From contig JACKNH010000016.1 of assembly GCA_024234975.1 (NCBI GenBank), forward strand, positions 1 through 64,000: a stretch of DNA of 64,000 nt. Direction: 5' to 3'. The stretch is from Gammaproteobacteria bacterium (lineage in GTDB: Bacteria; Pseudomonadota; Gammaproteobacteria; Ga0077536). Below, in pieces: positions 1-9,109 of the stretch; positions within the stretch are counted from its first letter, which is position 1; the number at the start of each line of letters is the position of its first letter. The notes beneath the pieces were generated by a model. The model was not told the origin of the DNA. It made no database searches and saw nothing but the letters and a program-made list of their open reading frames with translations. The position numbers were made by a program, and so were the translations under genes.

Positions 1-33
1 GCGGATTTCGCCGGTGTCGGGTGGGGAGCCATG

Positions 34-65
34 AAAAAGCCGGCTGCCGCGAAGGCCAACCGGCT
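34..65 (-). terminator. Rho-independent terminator of the secreted-protein gene at 90-836
   Basis: Read on the minus strand, an 8-bp stem (GCCGGTTG pairing with CAGCCGGC, one G-U pair) closes a loop of about 10 nt and is followed directly by TTTTTC. It lies 25 nt past the stop codon of the gene at 90-836. Confidence 0.6.
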
Positions 66-89
66 CAATGTCTCGGGAAAAAACCAAAC

Positions 90-836
90 TCAGTACAAAT
101 CGAGCACCACACAGGGATAGGGCTCCAGGTGCGCATCAGGCACCTTCTGGAAGGTGACGCTGCGGACCAGTGGTTCAGTCAGGTATTCAGGATCTTCGAC
201 GACCTGCACAATGGTGATGAGGTCACCAAAGCTGCCGCTCTGCGTCGTCCAGTATTCGGTCAGCACCGCATCGGGGCTGTGCAGTACACCATTGCGCTCG
301 ATGTAGCCTTCCTCCATATGGTCGGTTTCCACCACCAGCATGTCGCCGTTATAGCGGCCGATGGAATTGCCCATGCGCGTATGCGCCGCGCCCTTGGGAT
401 GATGTTTGCGACCATCGGTGTAGAACACGCGGATGCTTTCGAACGACTCGGTGGCAAGCACCGTCATGTTGTCCGATTTGACGATCTCGAACTTGAACGG
501 CGAACGCATCATGTAGATGGAGGTGTGCGACAGACACTGGTTTTCGTTTTCGAGCTGACTCGCAGGATCCCATCGATCGGCAATCGCCCGGGCTTTGTCG
601 TTGATTGGCAGCCCCCAGTATTCGCCCTGCGCCGGCCCCGGACCGCGCTGATACTGGTCTTCGTGGATCACCGGCGTCCAGACGCCGACAAGCGCCGGAT
701 GACCTTGCGCGTCGAGTGCGACATGTGCGCGATCGGTCGACGTTGCCGCGACGGCCGCGGTCAGCGTGGCCGGATTGAACGCAATCGCCGCTCCCGCCAA
801 TGCAATCCCGACGCCCTTGTGCCAGTTACTCCGCAT
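90..836 (-). CDS. Secreted protein of unknown function, paralogue of the 2384-3079 protein
   Basis: I do not recognise a named family. The 248-residue product starts with a Sec-type signal (MRSNWHK, then an alanine-rich hydrophobic stretch to about residue 30), so it is probably periplasmic or extracellular. The mature part carries the blocks VGVWTPVIHED, GLPINDKARA, GDMLVVET and VEDPEYLTEPLVRSV. The same blocks occur in the same order in the protein at 2384-3079, which makes the two paralogues. The start at 836 was chosen because GGGGGAG lies 6 nt upstream and the signal peptide begins there; the open frame extending to 1034 adds sequence that does not look coding. It lies in a minus-strand group with a DUF6152 protein and a VPLPA-CTERM protein. 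Confidence 0.8.
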   Translation of the reverse strand: MRSNWHKGVGIALAGAAIAFNPATLTAAVAATSTDRAHVALDAQGHPALVGVWTPVIHEDQYQRGPGPAQGEYWGLPINDKARAIADRWDPASQLENENQCLSHTSIYMMRSPFKFEIVKSDNMTVLATESFESIRVFYTDGRKHHPKGAAHTRMGNSIGRYNGDMLVVETDHMEEGYIERNGVLHSPDAVLTEYWTTQSGSFGDLITIVQVVEDPEYLTEPLVRSVTFQKVPDAHLEPYPCVVLDLY

Positions 837-1054
837 CTGTGCTCCCCCCTCAAGAATTGTCGCTCGCAATGGGCGACTACGATACTGAAGCGGCATGGCA
901 GCGCCACACCCGTTTCCCGACCGGTTGTCCGGCCGGACCGTCCAGACAGCCCGTGCGCCGCAATCGTCGTAATCTTTGTTCACTGCCTTGCGACCACCCG
1001 TACACCAACAGCGGCAAACCGTATCGACCGACAAGGCCAGCCGCAGGAACGATG

Positions 1055-1765
1055 CTAGCAGGCGCTGCGACGGCGTTTGAATCCAAGCAGTAACACACCT
1101 GAGACCATGGGCAGGATGGCGGCCGGTAATGGAACCGGGGTCACCTCCAGACGCATGAAATCCACCGCGGTGTCGTCCGAAATATTCACATCAAGAAAGC
1201 CGAATGAATTCAGCATCGGCAGCAGGTTGAGCGTTCCGCCACCGGCCAGCGGCAATGCCGCCAGATTCAGCGTGAACATGGCCTGCGAACCCGGCACCCA
1301 TTGGCCGCTGGTCAGCAGACCAGGATCGTTTGCGTCGAACAGGATGGAACCGGCACCATCGGCGCCGAACAACCGCGAGTAGGCGATGTTCGCAAGATAG
1401 TCTGTCTGGCCTGGCTGGATGAACGACAGCGCAATGCCATCCGATATCGCAAACGTATCAGTCCCGGCACGCAGACTGAGCGTCAATGTTGCCGAAATGA
1501 TGCCCCCTGGCAGACCGGTGAAGGTATGCGCAACCTGCACGTTTGATTGACCATTGTTGATGCCGCCGTTCAGGTCGAAGTCCGACACGCCGGCAAACTC
1601 GGCAAACCCTTGCAGTGCGGTCAGCATCGCTGCACTGGGTGTTGCGGGTTCAGATGGCAGTGCGAAGTTATCTTCGATGCCGGCGGTCAGGCTGGCCGCC
1701 TGAACATTTGTGACGGCCACGATGGCGGCTATTCCTGCTACTGACCCGAATCTGCGATTACCCAT
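1055..1765 (-). CDS. Exported protein with VPLPA-CTERM (PEP-CTERM-like) sorting tail
   Basis: The 236-residue product has a signal peptide (about residues 1-23, MGNRRFGSVAGIAAIVAVTN) and a beta-rich, low-lysine body. The last 25 residues form a tripartite sorting signal: VPLPAA, a hydrophobic helix (ILPMVSGVLLLGF) and a KRRR cluster. This is the VPLPA variant of PEP-CTERM signals, which exosortase/archaeosortase-type transpeptidases process in the inner membrane. No exosortase gene is visible in this window, so the processing enzyme must lie elsewhere. A GAGG-type ribosome binding site precedes the ATG at 1765. The function of the body is unknown; such proteins are often surface, exopolysaccharide or biofilm associated. 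Confidence 0.8.
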   Translation of the reverse strand: MGNRRFGSVAGIAAIVAVTNVQAASLTAGIEDNFALPSEPATPSAAMLTALQGFAEFAGVSDFDLNGGINNGQSNVQVAHTFTGLPGGIISATLTLSLRAGTDTFAISDGIALSFIQPGQTDYLANIAYSRLFGADGAGSILFDANDPGLLTSGQWVPGSQAMFTLNLAALPLAGGGTLNLLPMLNSFGFLDVNISDDTAVDFMRLEVTPVPLPAAILPMVSGVLLLGFKRRRSAC

Positions 1766-1946
1766 GCCCAGCCCTCAATCATGTGAAGTGCTCCCGATTG
1801 CAGCGGAACTCACCCCGAATTGCCATCGTGTTTTGCGGTAATGATCGGCAAATCAGCGGACAGCAGTCTGCGGTCGGTACACCTCAAAACACCTTGCATC
1901 AACGACCGCCGGCGCGTTTGTCGCCGGCGGCGCCACGATGCCGGAG

Positions 1947-2330
1947 TCAGCCGCCGTAATCGTCGCCGTAGGTCAGGCCGTCGGCCGGGCGCTTCAGCGC
2001 GCGTATGAACAACAGGTTGCGCGATTCATCTCGCGCCGGCGCGCCACGTATCATCAAGGTATCGCCTTCCTTGATCGTTTCGTCAGTCCAACCCGCACGG
2101 GTGAGACCGATGGTGTTACTCATTTCGATATGCCACTCGGTATGCGTCCCGCTGCCATCGACGACATCGAGAAAGATGAATGCATGCGGGTTGCGCCAAT
2201 GAAACGCAGTTACCGTACCTTCCAGCGCAACGCTTTTATCGAGATCGTAATGCGCCGGGGTTGAGTGATGCGCAAGCGCGACGCCGGACAGCAACGCAAA
2301 GCCAAGGCCGATTAATCTGACTGGTCGCAC
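1947..2330 (-). CDS. DUF6152 family secreted protein
   Basis: The 127-residue product has a signal peptide (about residues 1-20, ending LSGVALA) and then AHHSTPAHYD. The family hallmarks of DUF6152 follow: LEGTVTAFHWRNPHAFIFL, WHIEMSN and GDTLMIRGAPARD. The function is unknown. I chose the GTG at 2330 because AAGGAGAGG sits 4 nt upstream and the signal peptide begins there. An ATG at 2387 overlaps the stop of the upstream gene (ATGA), giving 19 more residues that would spoil the signal sequence, but it is a possible alternative. DUF6152 proteins are typically near secreted proteins of the type flanking it here. Confidence 0.82.
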   Translation of the reverse strand: MRPVRLIGLGFALLSGVALAHHSTPAHYDLDKSVALEGTVTAFHWRNPHAFIFLDVVDGSGTHTEWHIEMSNTIGLTRAGWTDETIKEGDTLMIRGAPARDESRNLLFIRALKRPADGLTYGDDYGG

Positions 2331-2383
2331 AGTACCTCTCCTTAAGACACGTGATATTTGGGGCTGAAGCGCCCACCCCGGGT

Positions 2384-3079
2384 TCATTCACCTACGACAC
2401 ATGGATTGGTGCCCAGTTTCCCATTCGGCACCAGTCGGTAAGCCACACTGCGGATCAGCGGTTGCCGCAGGTATTTCGGGTCTTCGATGACCTGCACAAC
2501 GTGCATCAGGTCACCATGCGAACCGCTGAGCCGGGAAAAGAACTCCGTCATCTTCGCATCTTCGCTGTAAGGCGCACCGTTACGCTGCAGCAGACTGGCG
2601 GACATATTCGTGGTTTCGACGACCAACGAATCGCTGCTCCACCACGCCACCGAGTCACCCATAGGTGAATGTCGGCCGCTGGCGGGGTGCTTGCCATCCA
2701 CCTTCAAAGTCCGTGGCTGACGGTAGGATTCCGAGGTTACGGTCAGCGTGTTGTCCGGGCCTGTTTCGATTTGAAATCTGGCTGGTGCGCGCAGCATGTA
2801 GACCGCACCCTCCGGCAGACAGCTGTGCTTTGCGTCCGGATTCCAGCTGGCCGCTTCCGCGCGGCCGGCCTCGTTCAGCGGAATTCCGGAAAAATCGCCT
2901 TGCTTGCGGCCGACCAGCCTCTCCACGGCATCCTCATGAATCAACGGCTCCCAGACACCGGTGACGTCGTGCATGCTTGCAGCATCCGCCGCGTAGACTG
3001 GTGTTTGTACAACCGTCCAAGCTGCCCCGAGTATGGCACCGTTTATAAGCGCACTCTGAATACCTCGTAAAACGCCCAT
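2384..3079 (-). CDS. Secreted protein of unknown function, paralogue of the 90-836 protein
   Basis: The product is about 231 residues. It has a hydrophobic leader to about residue 30 (ending TPVYAADA) and the blocks VTGVWEPLIHED, GIPLNEAGRA, SLVVETTNMSA and VIEDPKYLRQPLIRSV, collinear with the paralogue at 90-836. I cannot name a family. An ATG at 3088 is also in frame, but GAGGGGG lies 10 nt from the ATG at 3079 and almost touches the one at 3088. The gene is immediately upstream of DUF6152 and divergent from the first cytochrome/DUF1552/ankyrin triad, so shared regulation from the 3080-3313 gap is possible. Confidence 0.78.
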   Translation of the reverse strand: MGVLRGIQSALINGAILGAAWTVVQTPVYAADAASMHDVTGVWEPLIHEDAVERLVGRKQGDFSGIPLNEAGRAEAASWNPDAKHSCLPEGAVYMLRAPARFQIETGPDNTLTVTSESYRQPRTLKVDGKHPASGRHSPMGDSVAWWSSDSLVVETTNMSASLLQRNGAPYSEDAKMTEFFSRLSGSHGDLMHVVQVIEDPKYLRQPLIRSVAYRLVPNGKLGTNPCVVGE

Positions 3080-3229
3080 CGATACCATTCCCCCTCAACA
3101 GGTTATCCGTCGGTTTGTAACAAGTACCACGCACCAGACGCTTTTCACGCTGGGCGCCAAGCCTAAACCGCGTCTGCGACTGCGCGCAACGACAAAGTGA
3201 TCTTGCATTGCGATAGAAAATTTCCGCAC

Positions 3230-3258
3230 TTGTTCGGGCATGGCCGCGTCATTACACT
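3230..3258 (+). promoter_or_regulatory. Possible sigma-70 promoter for the first triad
   Basis: TTGTTC and TACACT are separated by exactly 17 nt, 55 nt ahead of the ATG at 3314. The -35 matches the consensus at 3 of 6 positions and the -10 at 4 of 6, so this is a weak prediction within the divergent 3080-3313 gap. Confidence 0.3.
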
Positions 3259-3313
3259 CGGTTTTTACGACTGTCATTGAACTCGCGCCCGTTCTATTCA
3301 TCCTAGGCATCCT

Positions 3314-5791
3314 ATGACGCATCCTTACTCTGCCCGACTCCTGCGCGCCGCTGTCAGCGGTACTTTCATCACCTGTGCGTCAGCAGCCTTCGGGCAAGCC
3401 GAAATGCCGGCAACCCAGCAGCGCGCGCTGGTCGAGGACTACTGCCTCGGTTGTCACAACTACATCGACAATGCAGGGGGTATCGAATTCGAAGTTCTCG
3501 ATCTGGCGCAACCGCAGATTCAACCCGAAGTGGTGGAGAAGATGTTGCGCAAGGTCCGTGGTGGCATGATGCCGCCGGCAGGAGAACGGCGCCCCGAGGA
3601 TGCAACGCTGGCCGGATTCGCCACAGCGCTGGAAAACACCCTGGATGCCAGGGTCCATCCACACCTCGTCGCACCCAAGCTGCACCGCCTGAACCGCGTG
3701 GAATATGGCAATGCCGTCCGCGACCTGCTGGCGCTGGATATCGACCCGGCCGAGTTTCTGCCGACCGACGATGCCAGCCGCGGTTTTGATAATCAGGCAG
3801 GAACCTTGACACTGTCGCCCGCCCTGCTCGAGGCCTATCTGACTGCGGCCCGCAAACTCAGCCAGCTCGCCATGGGCACCGGCACCTCGCCGACGCAACA
3901 GATGTATCGCGTCGCCGAAGATACCTCACAGAATTATCACGTCGCCGGCCTGCCGTTCGGCACCCGCGGCGGCCTGACCGTCGAACACAACTTTCCGGCC
4001 GACGGCAATTACACGCTGAAGGTGTTTTCGGTGAACCTCGGCAACATGGGCAATTTCCGCCCCTTCGGCGAAATACGTGGCGAACAGCTGCTGATGCTGC
4101 TGGATGGCAAAGTGGTTGCGCAAATCGACTGGGATGAAGCGCTGGGCGTCGGCCTGCCGTTCGATGCCGAAGGCGCGGGCCAGTTGCGCACGATCGACAC
4201 CACGTTGCCGGTGACCGCCGGCCCGCACCGCATCGGCGTCACCTTCCTGGCCACCAATTACGCGCCCGGCCTGGACCTGAACAATGATTTCGAACGCAGC
4301 ACCATCGAAACCGGTGGTCTGCCGGGTTACACGTTCTACCCGCACATCGGCAGCCTGCGCGTCGACGGGCCGGCAGATGCCACACCGGCGGCAACGACGC
4401 CCAGCCGGGATCGGCTGTTGGTCTGTCAACCCGGCAAGCGGGCATCGGCATCGAGCGAGCGGAACTGCGCGAAAAAAGTCATCGACGCATTTGCTCACCG
4501 CGCCTACCGCGGACTGGATACCGCGGCCGATCGTGACACCTTGCTGGAGTTCTATGACCTCGGCCGCCAGGACGGTGATTTCATCGCGGGTATCCAGATG
4601 ATGGTCCAGCGAACCCTGGCCGATCCGAAATTCATCTACCGCGTGGAATCCACCCCGGACGACATTGCGGCCGACGCCGCCTATCGGATCACCGATCACG
4701 AACTTGCTTCGCGACTGTCATTCTTCCTCTGGAGTTCACTGCCCGACGACGAACTGCTGGCACGCGCCGATGACGGGACCCTGCATCAACCGGAAGTCCT
4801 CGAAGCACAAACCACGCGCATGCTGGCCGACCCACGGGCGCGGGCCTTGACTGACAACTTCGCCGGCCAATGGCTGGCGCTGCGCAATCTGCAAGGCCAC
4901 GCGCCGGTGGTCGACCAGTTCCCGGATTTTGATGACAACCTGCGGCGGGCGTTTCGTACCGAAACGTCAATGTTCTTCCACAGCCTGCTGACCGAGAATC
5001 GCCCGATCACCGACCTGCTGACCGCGGATTACACGTTTGTCGATGAACGGCTGGCCAAGCATTACGGCATTCCGAATGTCCGCGGCAGCCATTTCCGTCG
5101 GGTCAAACTGGAAGGCGCCCAACTTGCACGGCAAGGGCTGCTTGGCAAAGGCAGCATCCTGACGGTGTCGTCGCAGCCGGGTCGGACATCGCCGGTGATA
5201 CGTGGCAACTGGATTCTGAGCAACGTGCTCGGCGTGCCGCCACCGCCGCCACCGCCCGACGTGCCTGCGCTGGAACCACCGGAAGGCGACGCCGCGGGTA
5301 ATGCCAGGTTGCCTTCCATGCGTACGCAGATGGAAATGCATCGCGACAACCCGGCCTGCATAGGATGCCATTCACTGATGGATCCCATCGGATTCGCCCT
5401 CGAGCCATTCGATGCCATCGGCCGCTGGCGTACCGAGGATGCGGGCAATGTGATCGACGCCAGCTCCGTGATGTATGACGGCACGCCCATCGATGGTCCG
5501 GAAGGTCTGCGACAGTTCCTGCTGAAGTACCGGATTCAGTTCCTGCGCAACGTCAGCGAGAAGCTGCTGACCTACGCGTTGGGTCGCGGCATGGAGTATT
5601 ACGATATGCCGTTGGTACGCGAAATCGTCCGCCAGACGGCTGCTGATGACTATCGTCTGCCAGCGTTCATTCACGCGATTGTCGCGTCCGACGCCTTCCA
5701 GATGAATCAGCGTACTGAAGAGGATCGTGGCGAAGCTATCGGTCATCGCAATGGCGAGTCAATCGAAACCGCGATGCGCGATTCGCCCTGA
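3314..5791 (+). CDS. DUF1592-type multidomain protein with two heme-c motifs (triad 1)
   Basis: The 825-residue product has an N-terminal signal peptide ending near residue 28. CLGCH at 44-48 marks a PSCyt1-like heme site. DUF1587/PSD3 follows (about 115-190, HRLNRVEYGNAVRDLLAL), then a jelly-roll-like insert, DUF1595/PSD5 (about 394-446), DUF1592/PSD4 (about 457-600, ASRLSFFLWSSLPDDELL), DUF1588/PSCyt3 (about 610-715, with a seven-proline run and CIGCH at 682-686) and DUF1585/PSD2 at the C-terminus. This is the full planctomycete-type architecture. The protein is probably a periplasmic c-type cytochrome; its substrate is unknown. It is followed by a DUF1552 gene and an ankyrin gene, the same order as at 15106-20356. 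No clear ribosome binding site precedes the ATG. Confidence 0.9.
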   Translation: MTHPYSARLLRAAVSGTFITCASAAFGQAEMPATQQRALVEDYCLGCHNYIDNAGGIEFEVLDLAQPQIQPEVVEKMLRKVRGGMMPPAGERRPEDATLAGFATALENTLDARVHPHLVAPKLHRLNRVEYGNAVRDLLALDIDPAEFLPTDDASRGFDNQAGTLTLSPALLEAYLTAARKLSQLAMGTGTSPTQQMYRVAEDTSQNYHVAGLPFGTRGGLTVEHNFPADGNYTLKVFSVNLGNMGNFRPFGEIRGEQLLMLLDGKVVAQIDWDEALGVGLPFDAEGAGQLRTIDTTLPVTAGPHRIGVTFLATNYAPGLDLNNDFERSTIETGGLPGYTFYPHIGSLRVDGPADATPAATTPSRDRLLVCQPGKRASASSERNCAKKVIDAFAHRAYRGLDTAADRDTLLEFYDLGRQDGDFIAGIQMMVQRTLADPKFIYRVESTPDDIAADAAYRITDHELASRLSFFLWSSLPDDELLARADDGTLHQPEVLEAQTTRMLADPRARALTDNFAGQWLALRNLQGHAPVVDQFPDFDDNLRRAFRTETSMFFHSLLTENRPITDLLTADYTFVDERLAKHYGIPNVRGSHFRRVKLEGAQLARQGLLGKGSILTVSSQPGRTSPVIRGNWILSNVLGVPPPPPPPDVPALEPPEGDAAGNARLPSMRTQMEMHRDNPACIGCHSLMDPIGFALEPFDAIGRWRTEDAGNVIDASSVMYDGTPIDGPEGLRQFLLKYRIQFLRNVSEKLLTYALGRGMEYYDMPLVREIVRQTAADDYRLPAFIHAIVASDAFQMNQRTEEDRGEAIGHRNGESIETAMRDSP

Positions 5792-5882
5792 AACAATTGA
5801 TACGGGGCGTTCGCGCCAGTAAAGCATGCAGCACTGGCAGGCCAGCCGGCGCTGCCGCAGGCCAACACCAGGTGGAGCCGTT

Positions 5883-7226
5883 ATGAATTTCATCACCAAC
5901 AAAAGACTAGCGCGCAGAACCTTCCTGCGTGGCCTCGGTACCGCACTGGCTTTGCCGGTACTCGAATCGATGTTGCCGGCCATTGGCGCCACCGCTCATG
6001 CCAAGTCGATGTCGCCCAAACGATTCGCGGGCATGTTCGTACCGCATGGCGCCGCTCCGGGCTACTGGATTCCGGAATCCAGCGAACCTGGTTTCGAATA
6101 CCCGTTCATCTGGCAACCGTTGCAAGCCCACCGCAAGCATGTCGTGCTGACCAGCGGTATGTGGGCGCAGTCATCGGAAAACCCGCCCGGCGTCACCGGT
6201 GCGGATCATTTCGTGGCCGCCGCCTACCTGTGCGGCGTCAAACCGAAGAAAACCACGGGCGCGGATATTGAAGCCGGCACGACGGTCGACCAGGTTATCG
6301 CCCAGCATATAGGCCAGGAAACGTTACTGCCTTCGTTGCAGCTTGCCGTCGAAGATCCCGGCGCGAATTCCACCAATTGTGGTGAGGGTTACTCCTGCGT
6401 CTATACCAACACGATTTCGTGGCAGACGCCCAGCCGGCCGTTGCCGATGGAAATCAATCCGCAGGTCGTGTTCGAACGCATGTTCGGCGATGGCGCGACG
6501 CCACAGGAGCGACTTGCACGTCGCGCGCAGCAGGCCAGCATCCTCGATTCGCTGGGCGACTCGCTTGCCCGCCTTGTACCGCAGGTCACCCATTCCGATC
6601 GGGTGCGGCTGGATCAATACCTCGAAGATGTGCGCGAGATCGAGCGCCGCCTGCAAATCACCGCTGAAGCTTCTGCTGATGTGCCGGATATCTCGGTGCC
6701 TTACGGCGTCCCCGCTTCGTTCCATGAACACATCCAGATCCAGTTCGATTTGCTTGCGCTGGCGTTCCAGGCGGACATCACCCGCGTGGCGACCATGCTC
6801 TACGCGCGCGACCTGACCGGCCGCGTCTACCCTGAATCCGGCACTGATATCAGCTTCCATGGTGGCTCGCATCACGCGGAGAATCCGGGCCGTATCGCCC
6901 AGTATGCCCGCCTCAATCGTTACCACGTCGAGATGCTGGCGTACTTCATCGACAAGCTGAAGAACATCCCGGATGGCGATGGCACACTGCTCGACAACTC
7001 GCTGGTCCTGTACGGCTCGAACATGGGCAATTCCAATCAGCACCTGCATTACGACGTGCCGCATGTGCTGGTCGGTGGCGCCGGTGGCAAGTTGCAAGGT
7101 GATCGCTACCTTGCCTACGAGAGCCGCACCGTGCCCACCGGCAATATGCTGCTGTCGATTCTCGATATGTTCGATATCGACATGCCGTCGTTTGGTGATT
7201 CCACCGGCCGCCTGCCCGGCATTTGA
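5883..7226 (+). CDS. Tat-exported DUF1552 (HXXSHH) protein (triad 1)
   Basis: The 447-residue product starts with a twin-arginine leader (ARRTFLRGLG, then a hydrophobic stretch to about residue 38). The family signature HGGSHH is at residues 326-331. A C-terminal block (DGDGTLLDNSLVLYGSNMGN) resembles the alkaline-phosphatase-like DUF1501/sulfatase group, so a metal-dependent hydrolase fold is plausible but unproven. The start at 5883 follows GGTGGAG; the open frame upstream to 5826 lacks a signal. It lies 91 nt after the cytochrome gene and 23 nt before the ankyrin gene. The cytochrome partner suggests that the two exported proteins act together in the periplasm. Confidence 0.9.
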   Translation: MNFITNKRLARRTFLRGLGTALALPVLESMLPAIGATAHAKSMSPKRFAGMFVPHGAAPGYWIPESSEPGFEYPFIWQPLQAHRKHVVLTSGMWAQSSENPPGVTGADHFVAAAYLCGVKPKKTTGADIEAGTTVDQVIAQHIGQETLLPSLQLAVEDPGANSTNCGEGYSCVYTNTISWQTPSRPLPMEINPQVVFERMFGDGATPQERLARRAQQASILDSLGDSLARLVPQVTHSDRVRLDQYLEDVREIERRLQITAEASADVPDISVPYGVPASFHEHIQIQFDLLALAFQADITRVATMLYARDLTGRVYPESGTDISFHGGSHHAENPGRIAQYARLNRYHVEMLAYFIDKLKNIPDGDGTLLDNSLVLYGSNMGNSNQHLHYDVPHVLVGGAGGKLQGDRYLAYESRTVPTGNMLLSILDMFDIDMPSFGDSTGRLPGI

Positions 7227-7249
7227 TTTTCCTTCACCGCAACAACGAC

Positions 7250-9040
7250 ATGTCTGACCAGCCACGCAATGCTTCCATGCACGGCTGGACTTCACGGCTG
7301 GCGCTGGCTTTGTTGCTGGCCACGGCGTCGCTGACCGCTGTCGCGGACAGCGATGTTGCCGATGCACTGATGAATGGTGACGAAAGCCGTGCCCGGGCGC
7401 TGCTGCTTAACGGTGCGGATATCAACGCCGCCCAGGCAGACGGCGCCACGGCGTTGCATTGGGCCGTGTTTCAACAGCGTTCGGATCTCGTTAACGACCT
7501 GCTCGCGGCCGGCGCTGACGTCACCTCAGCAACGCTTGCCGGGGCAACGCCATTGTCGCTGGCAGCGTCCGAGGGTGATTCGGTGATCATCGCCAGTCTG
7601 CTGGCAGCGGGCGCCGACCCCAATGAACGACTGGCCAACGGTGAATCGCCGTTGATGATGGCTGCCCGCAATGGCAATACCGACGCTCTGAAGGTACTGC
7701 TCGATGCCGGTGCGGATGTCGATGCACGCGAAACCTTGCGCGGGACAACCGCGCTGATGTGGGCGGCGGCCAATCGGAATGCCGCTGCCGTGCAACTGCT
7801 ATTGGCGCGTGGCGCCAATCATGCCGCTGCCAGCAACACGCGGCCACCGGGACGTCGGCCATACCTGGCCGATACCGCGCGCGACCGTATCAAGGCCTAC
7901 CACCTCGGCGTGGGCCAGGCCGGCGCATCCATCGCGGTGAACCTGGAAGGTATTCCGCAGGACAAGGAGAAACTGGAACGACGCGCCTCGGGCCTGGCTG
8001 CCGACGTCATCTCGCGCGAACAGACGCCGACCGCTGCGCCAACCTCCGACGAATCCAACGATCTGCCGACCGCCGCGCAGGCACGCACGGCGCCGCAATC
8101 CGGAGGGCTGACCGCGCTGGTGTTTGCCGCCCGCGAGGGCGACCTCGCATCGATCAAGGCGCTGCTGGACGGTGGCGCGGACATCAACCAGGCTACGGAG
8201 TACGGCTGGACCGCCTTGCTGACCGCGACCCAGAACCGGTTCTACGTCATCGGAGAGTACCTGCTGCAGCATGGCGCCGATCCGAATATCGCCAACAAAG
8301 GTGGCTGGACGCCTCTCTACCTGGCGACGGACAACCGCAATATCGAAGGCGGCGACTACCCCACGCGCAAGCCGGATATGGATCATCTGGCGTTCATCCA
8401 ATTGCTGCTGGCGCACGGCGCGAACCCCAACCTGCGCATGCAATCCAGTACCGAAACCCGCACGATTTTTACCCATCAATGGTTGCATGAAGAAGGCGCC
8501 ACACCCTTCCTGCGCGCCGCGCAATCCGGCGACACCGCGTTGATGAAACTGTTGCTGGCGCATGGCGCGGACCCGAACATCAACCTGGAGGACGGCACCA
8601 CACCGTTGATGGTTGCGGCCGGGATAGGTTGGGTCGAGGGCGTGACCTACGAATGGTCTGCTGCCGAGACACTGGCTGCGGCCGCGATGCTCATTGAACT
8701 GGGCAACGATGTGAATGCGCAGGATACCGTCGACATGCGCACCGCGTTGATGGGCGCAGCGCATAAAGGCCGGGCGGAGGTCATTCAGCTGCTGGTCGAC
8801 CACGGCGCCCGGCTGGACACGCGCGACATCGGCAGTCGCGACAGCCTGCATACACTGGCCGGCAAAACCTGGCAGGCCATCGATTATGCCGATGGACTGG
8901 TGCGAGTGGGCGTACAGTCCGCGGTAACGCACCCGGAGGCCGCGGCGCTGCTACGGCAAATGATGCTCGCACAAGGCTTACCGGTGCCCGCCGAAGGCAG
9001 GACGCTGGATTCGATCTGCATCGTCGACCTCTGCAAATAG
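7250..9040 (+). CDS. Secreted ankyrin-repeat protein (triad 1)
   Basis: The 596-residue product has a hydrophobic signal segment (about residues 15-33, LALALLLATASLTAVA). About ten ankyrin repeats follow in two blocks, recognisable by recurring TALHWAV, LLAAGADPN and GWTPLYLAT phrases. The blocks are separated by a charged, repeat-poor linker (about residues 195-285). It is probably a periplasmic protein-interaction scaffold. Phrases such as RGTTALMWAAANR recur in the ankyrin protein at 18839-20356, as expected for duplicated triads. Start candidates are ATG 7250 or ATG 7277; neither has a strong ribosome binding site, and coupling to the preceding gene is likely. Confidence 0.88.
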   Translation: MSDQPRNASMHGWTSRLALALLLATASLTAVADSDVADALMNGDESRARALLLNGADINAAQADGATALHWAVFQQRSDLVNDLLAAGADVTSATLAGATPLSLAASEGDSVIIASLLAAGADPNERLANGESPLMMAARNGNTDALKVLLDAGADVDARETLRGTTALMWAAANRNAAAVQLLLARGANHAAASNTRPPGRRPYLADTARDRIKAYHLGVGQAGASIAVNLEGIPQDKEKLERRASGLAADVISREQTPTAAPTSDESNDLPTAAQARTAPQSGGLTALVFAAREGDLASIKALLDGGADINQATEYGWTALLTATQNRFYVIGEYLLQHGADPNIANKGGWTPLYLATDNRNIEGGDYPTRKPDMDHLAFIQLLLAHGANPNLRMQSSTETRTIFTHQWLHEEGATPFLRAAQSGDTALMKLLLAHGADPNINLEDGTTPLMVAAGIGWVEGVTYEWSAAETLAAAAMLIELGNDVNAQDTVDMRTALMGAAHKGRAEVIQLLVDHGARLDTRDIGSRDSLHTLAGKTWQAIDYADGLVRVGVQSAVTHPEAAALLRQMMLAQGLPVPAEGRTLDSICIVDLCK

Positions 9041-9109
9041 CACGCGGCTGCGCCAGTCGGCCATCCGCTGGTTTATTCTGACGGTATCGCGGCGTACCGA
9101 TTGATTCCC

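Noticed and set aside
21..1058. 345-codon plus-strand open frame
   Set aside because: It is antisense to the secreted-protein gene at 90-836, is His/Arg-rich, and has no signal or domain.
6324..7367. 347-codon minus-strand open frame
   Set aside because: Shadow of the DUF1552 and ankyrin genes; high Arg/His/Gln content and no ribosome binding site.
7799..8932. 377-codon minus-strand open frame
   Set aside because: Antisense to the ankyrin-repeat gene, where GC-rich third positions keep the opposite frame open.
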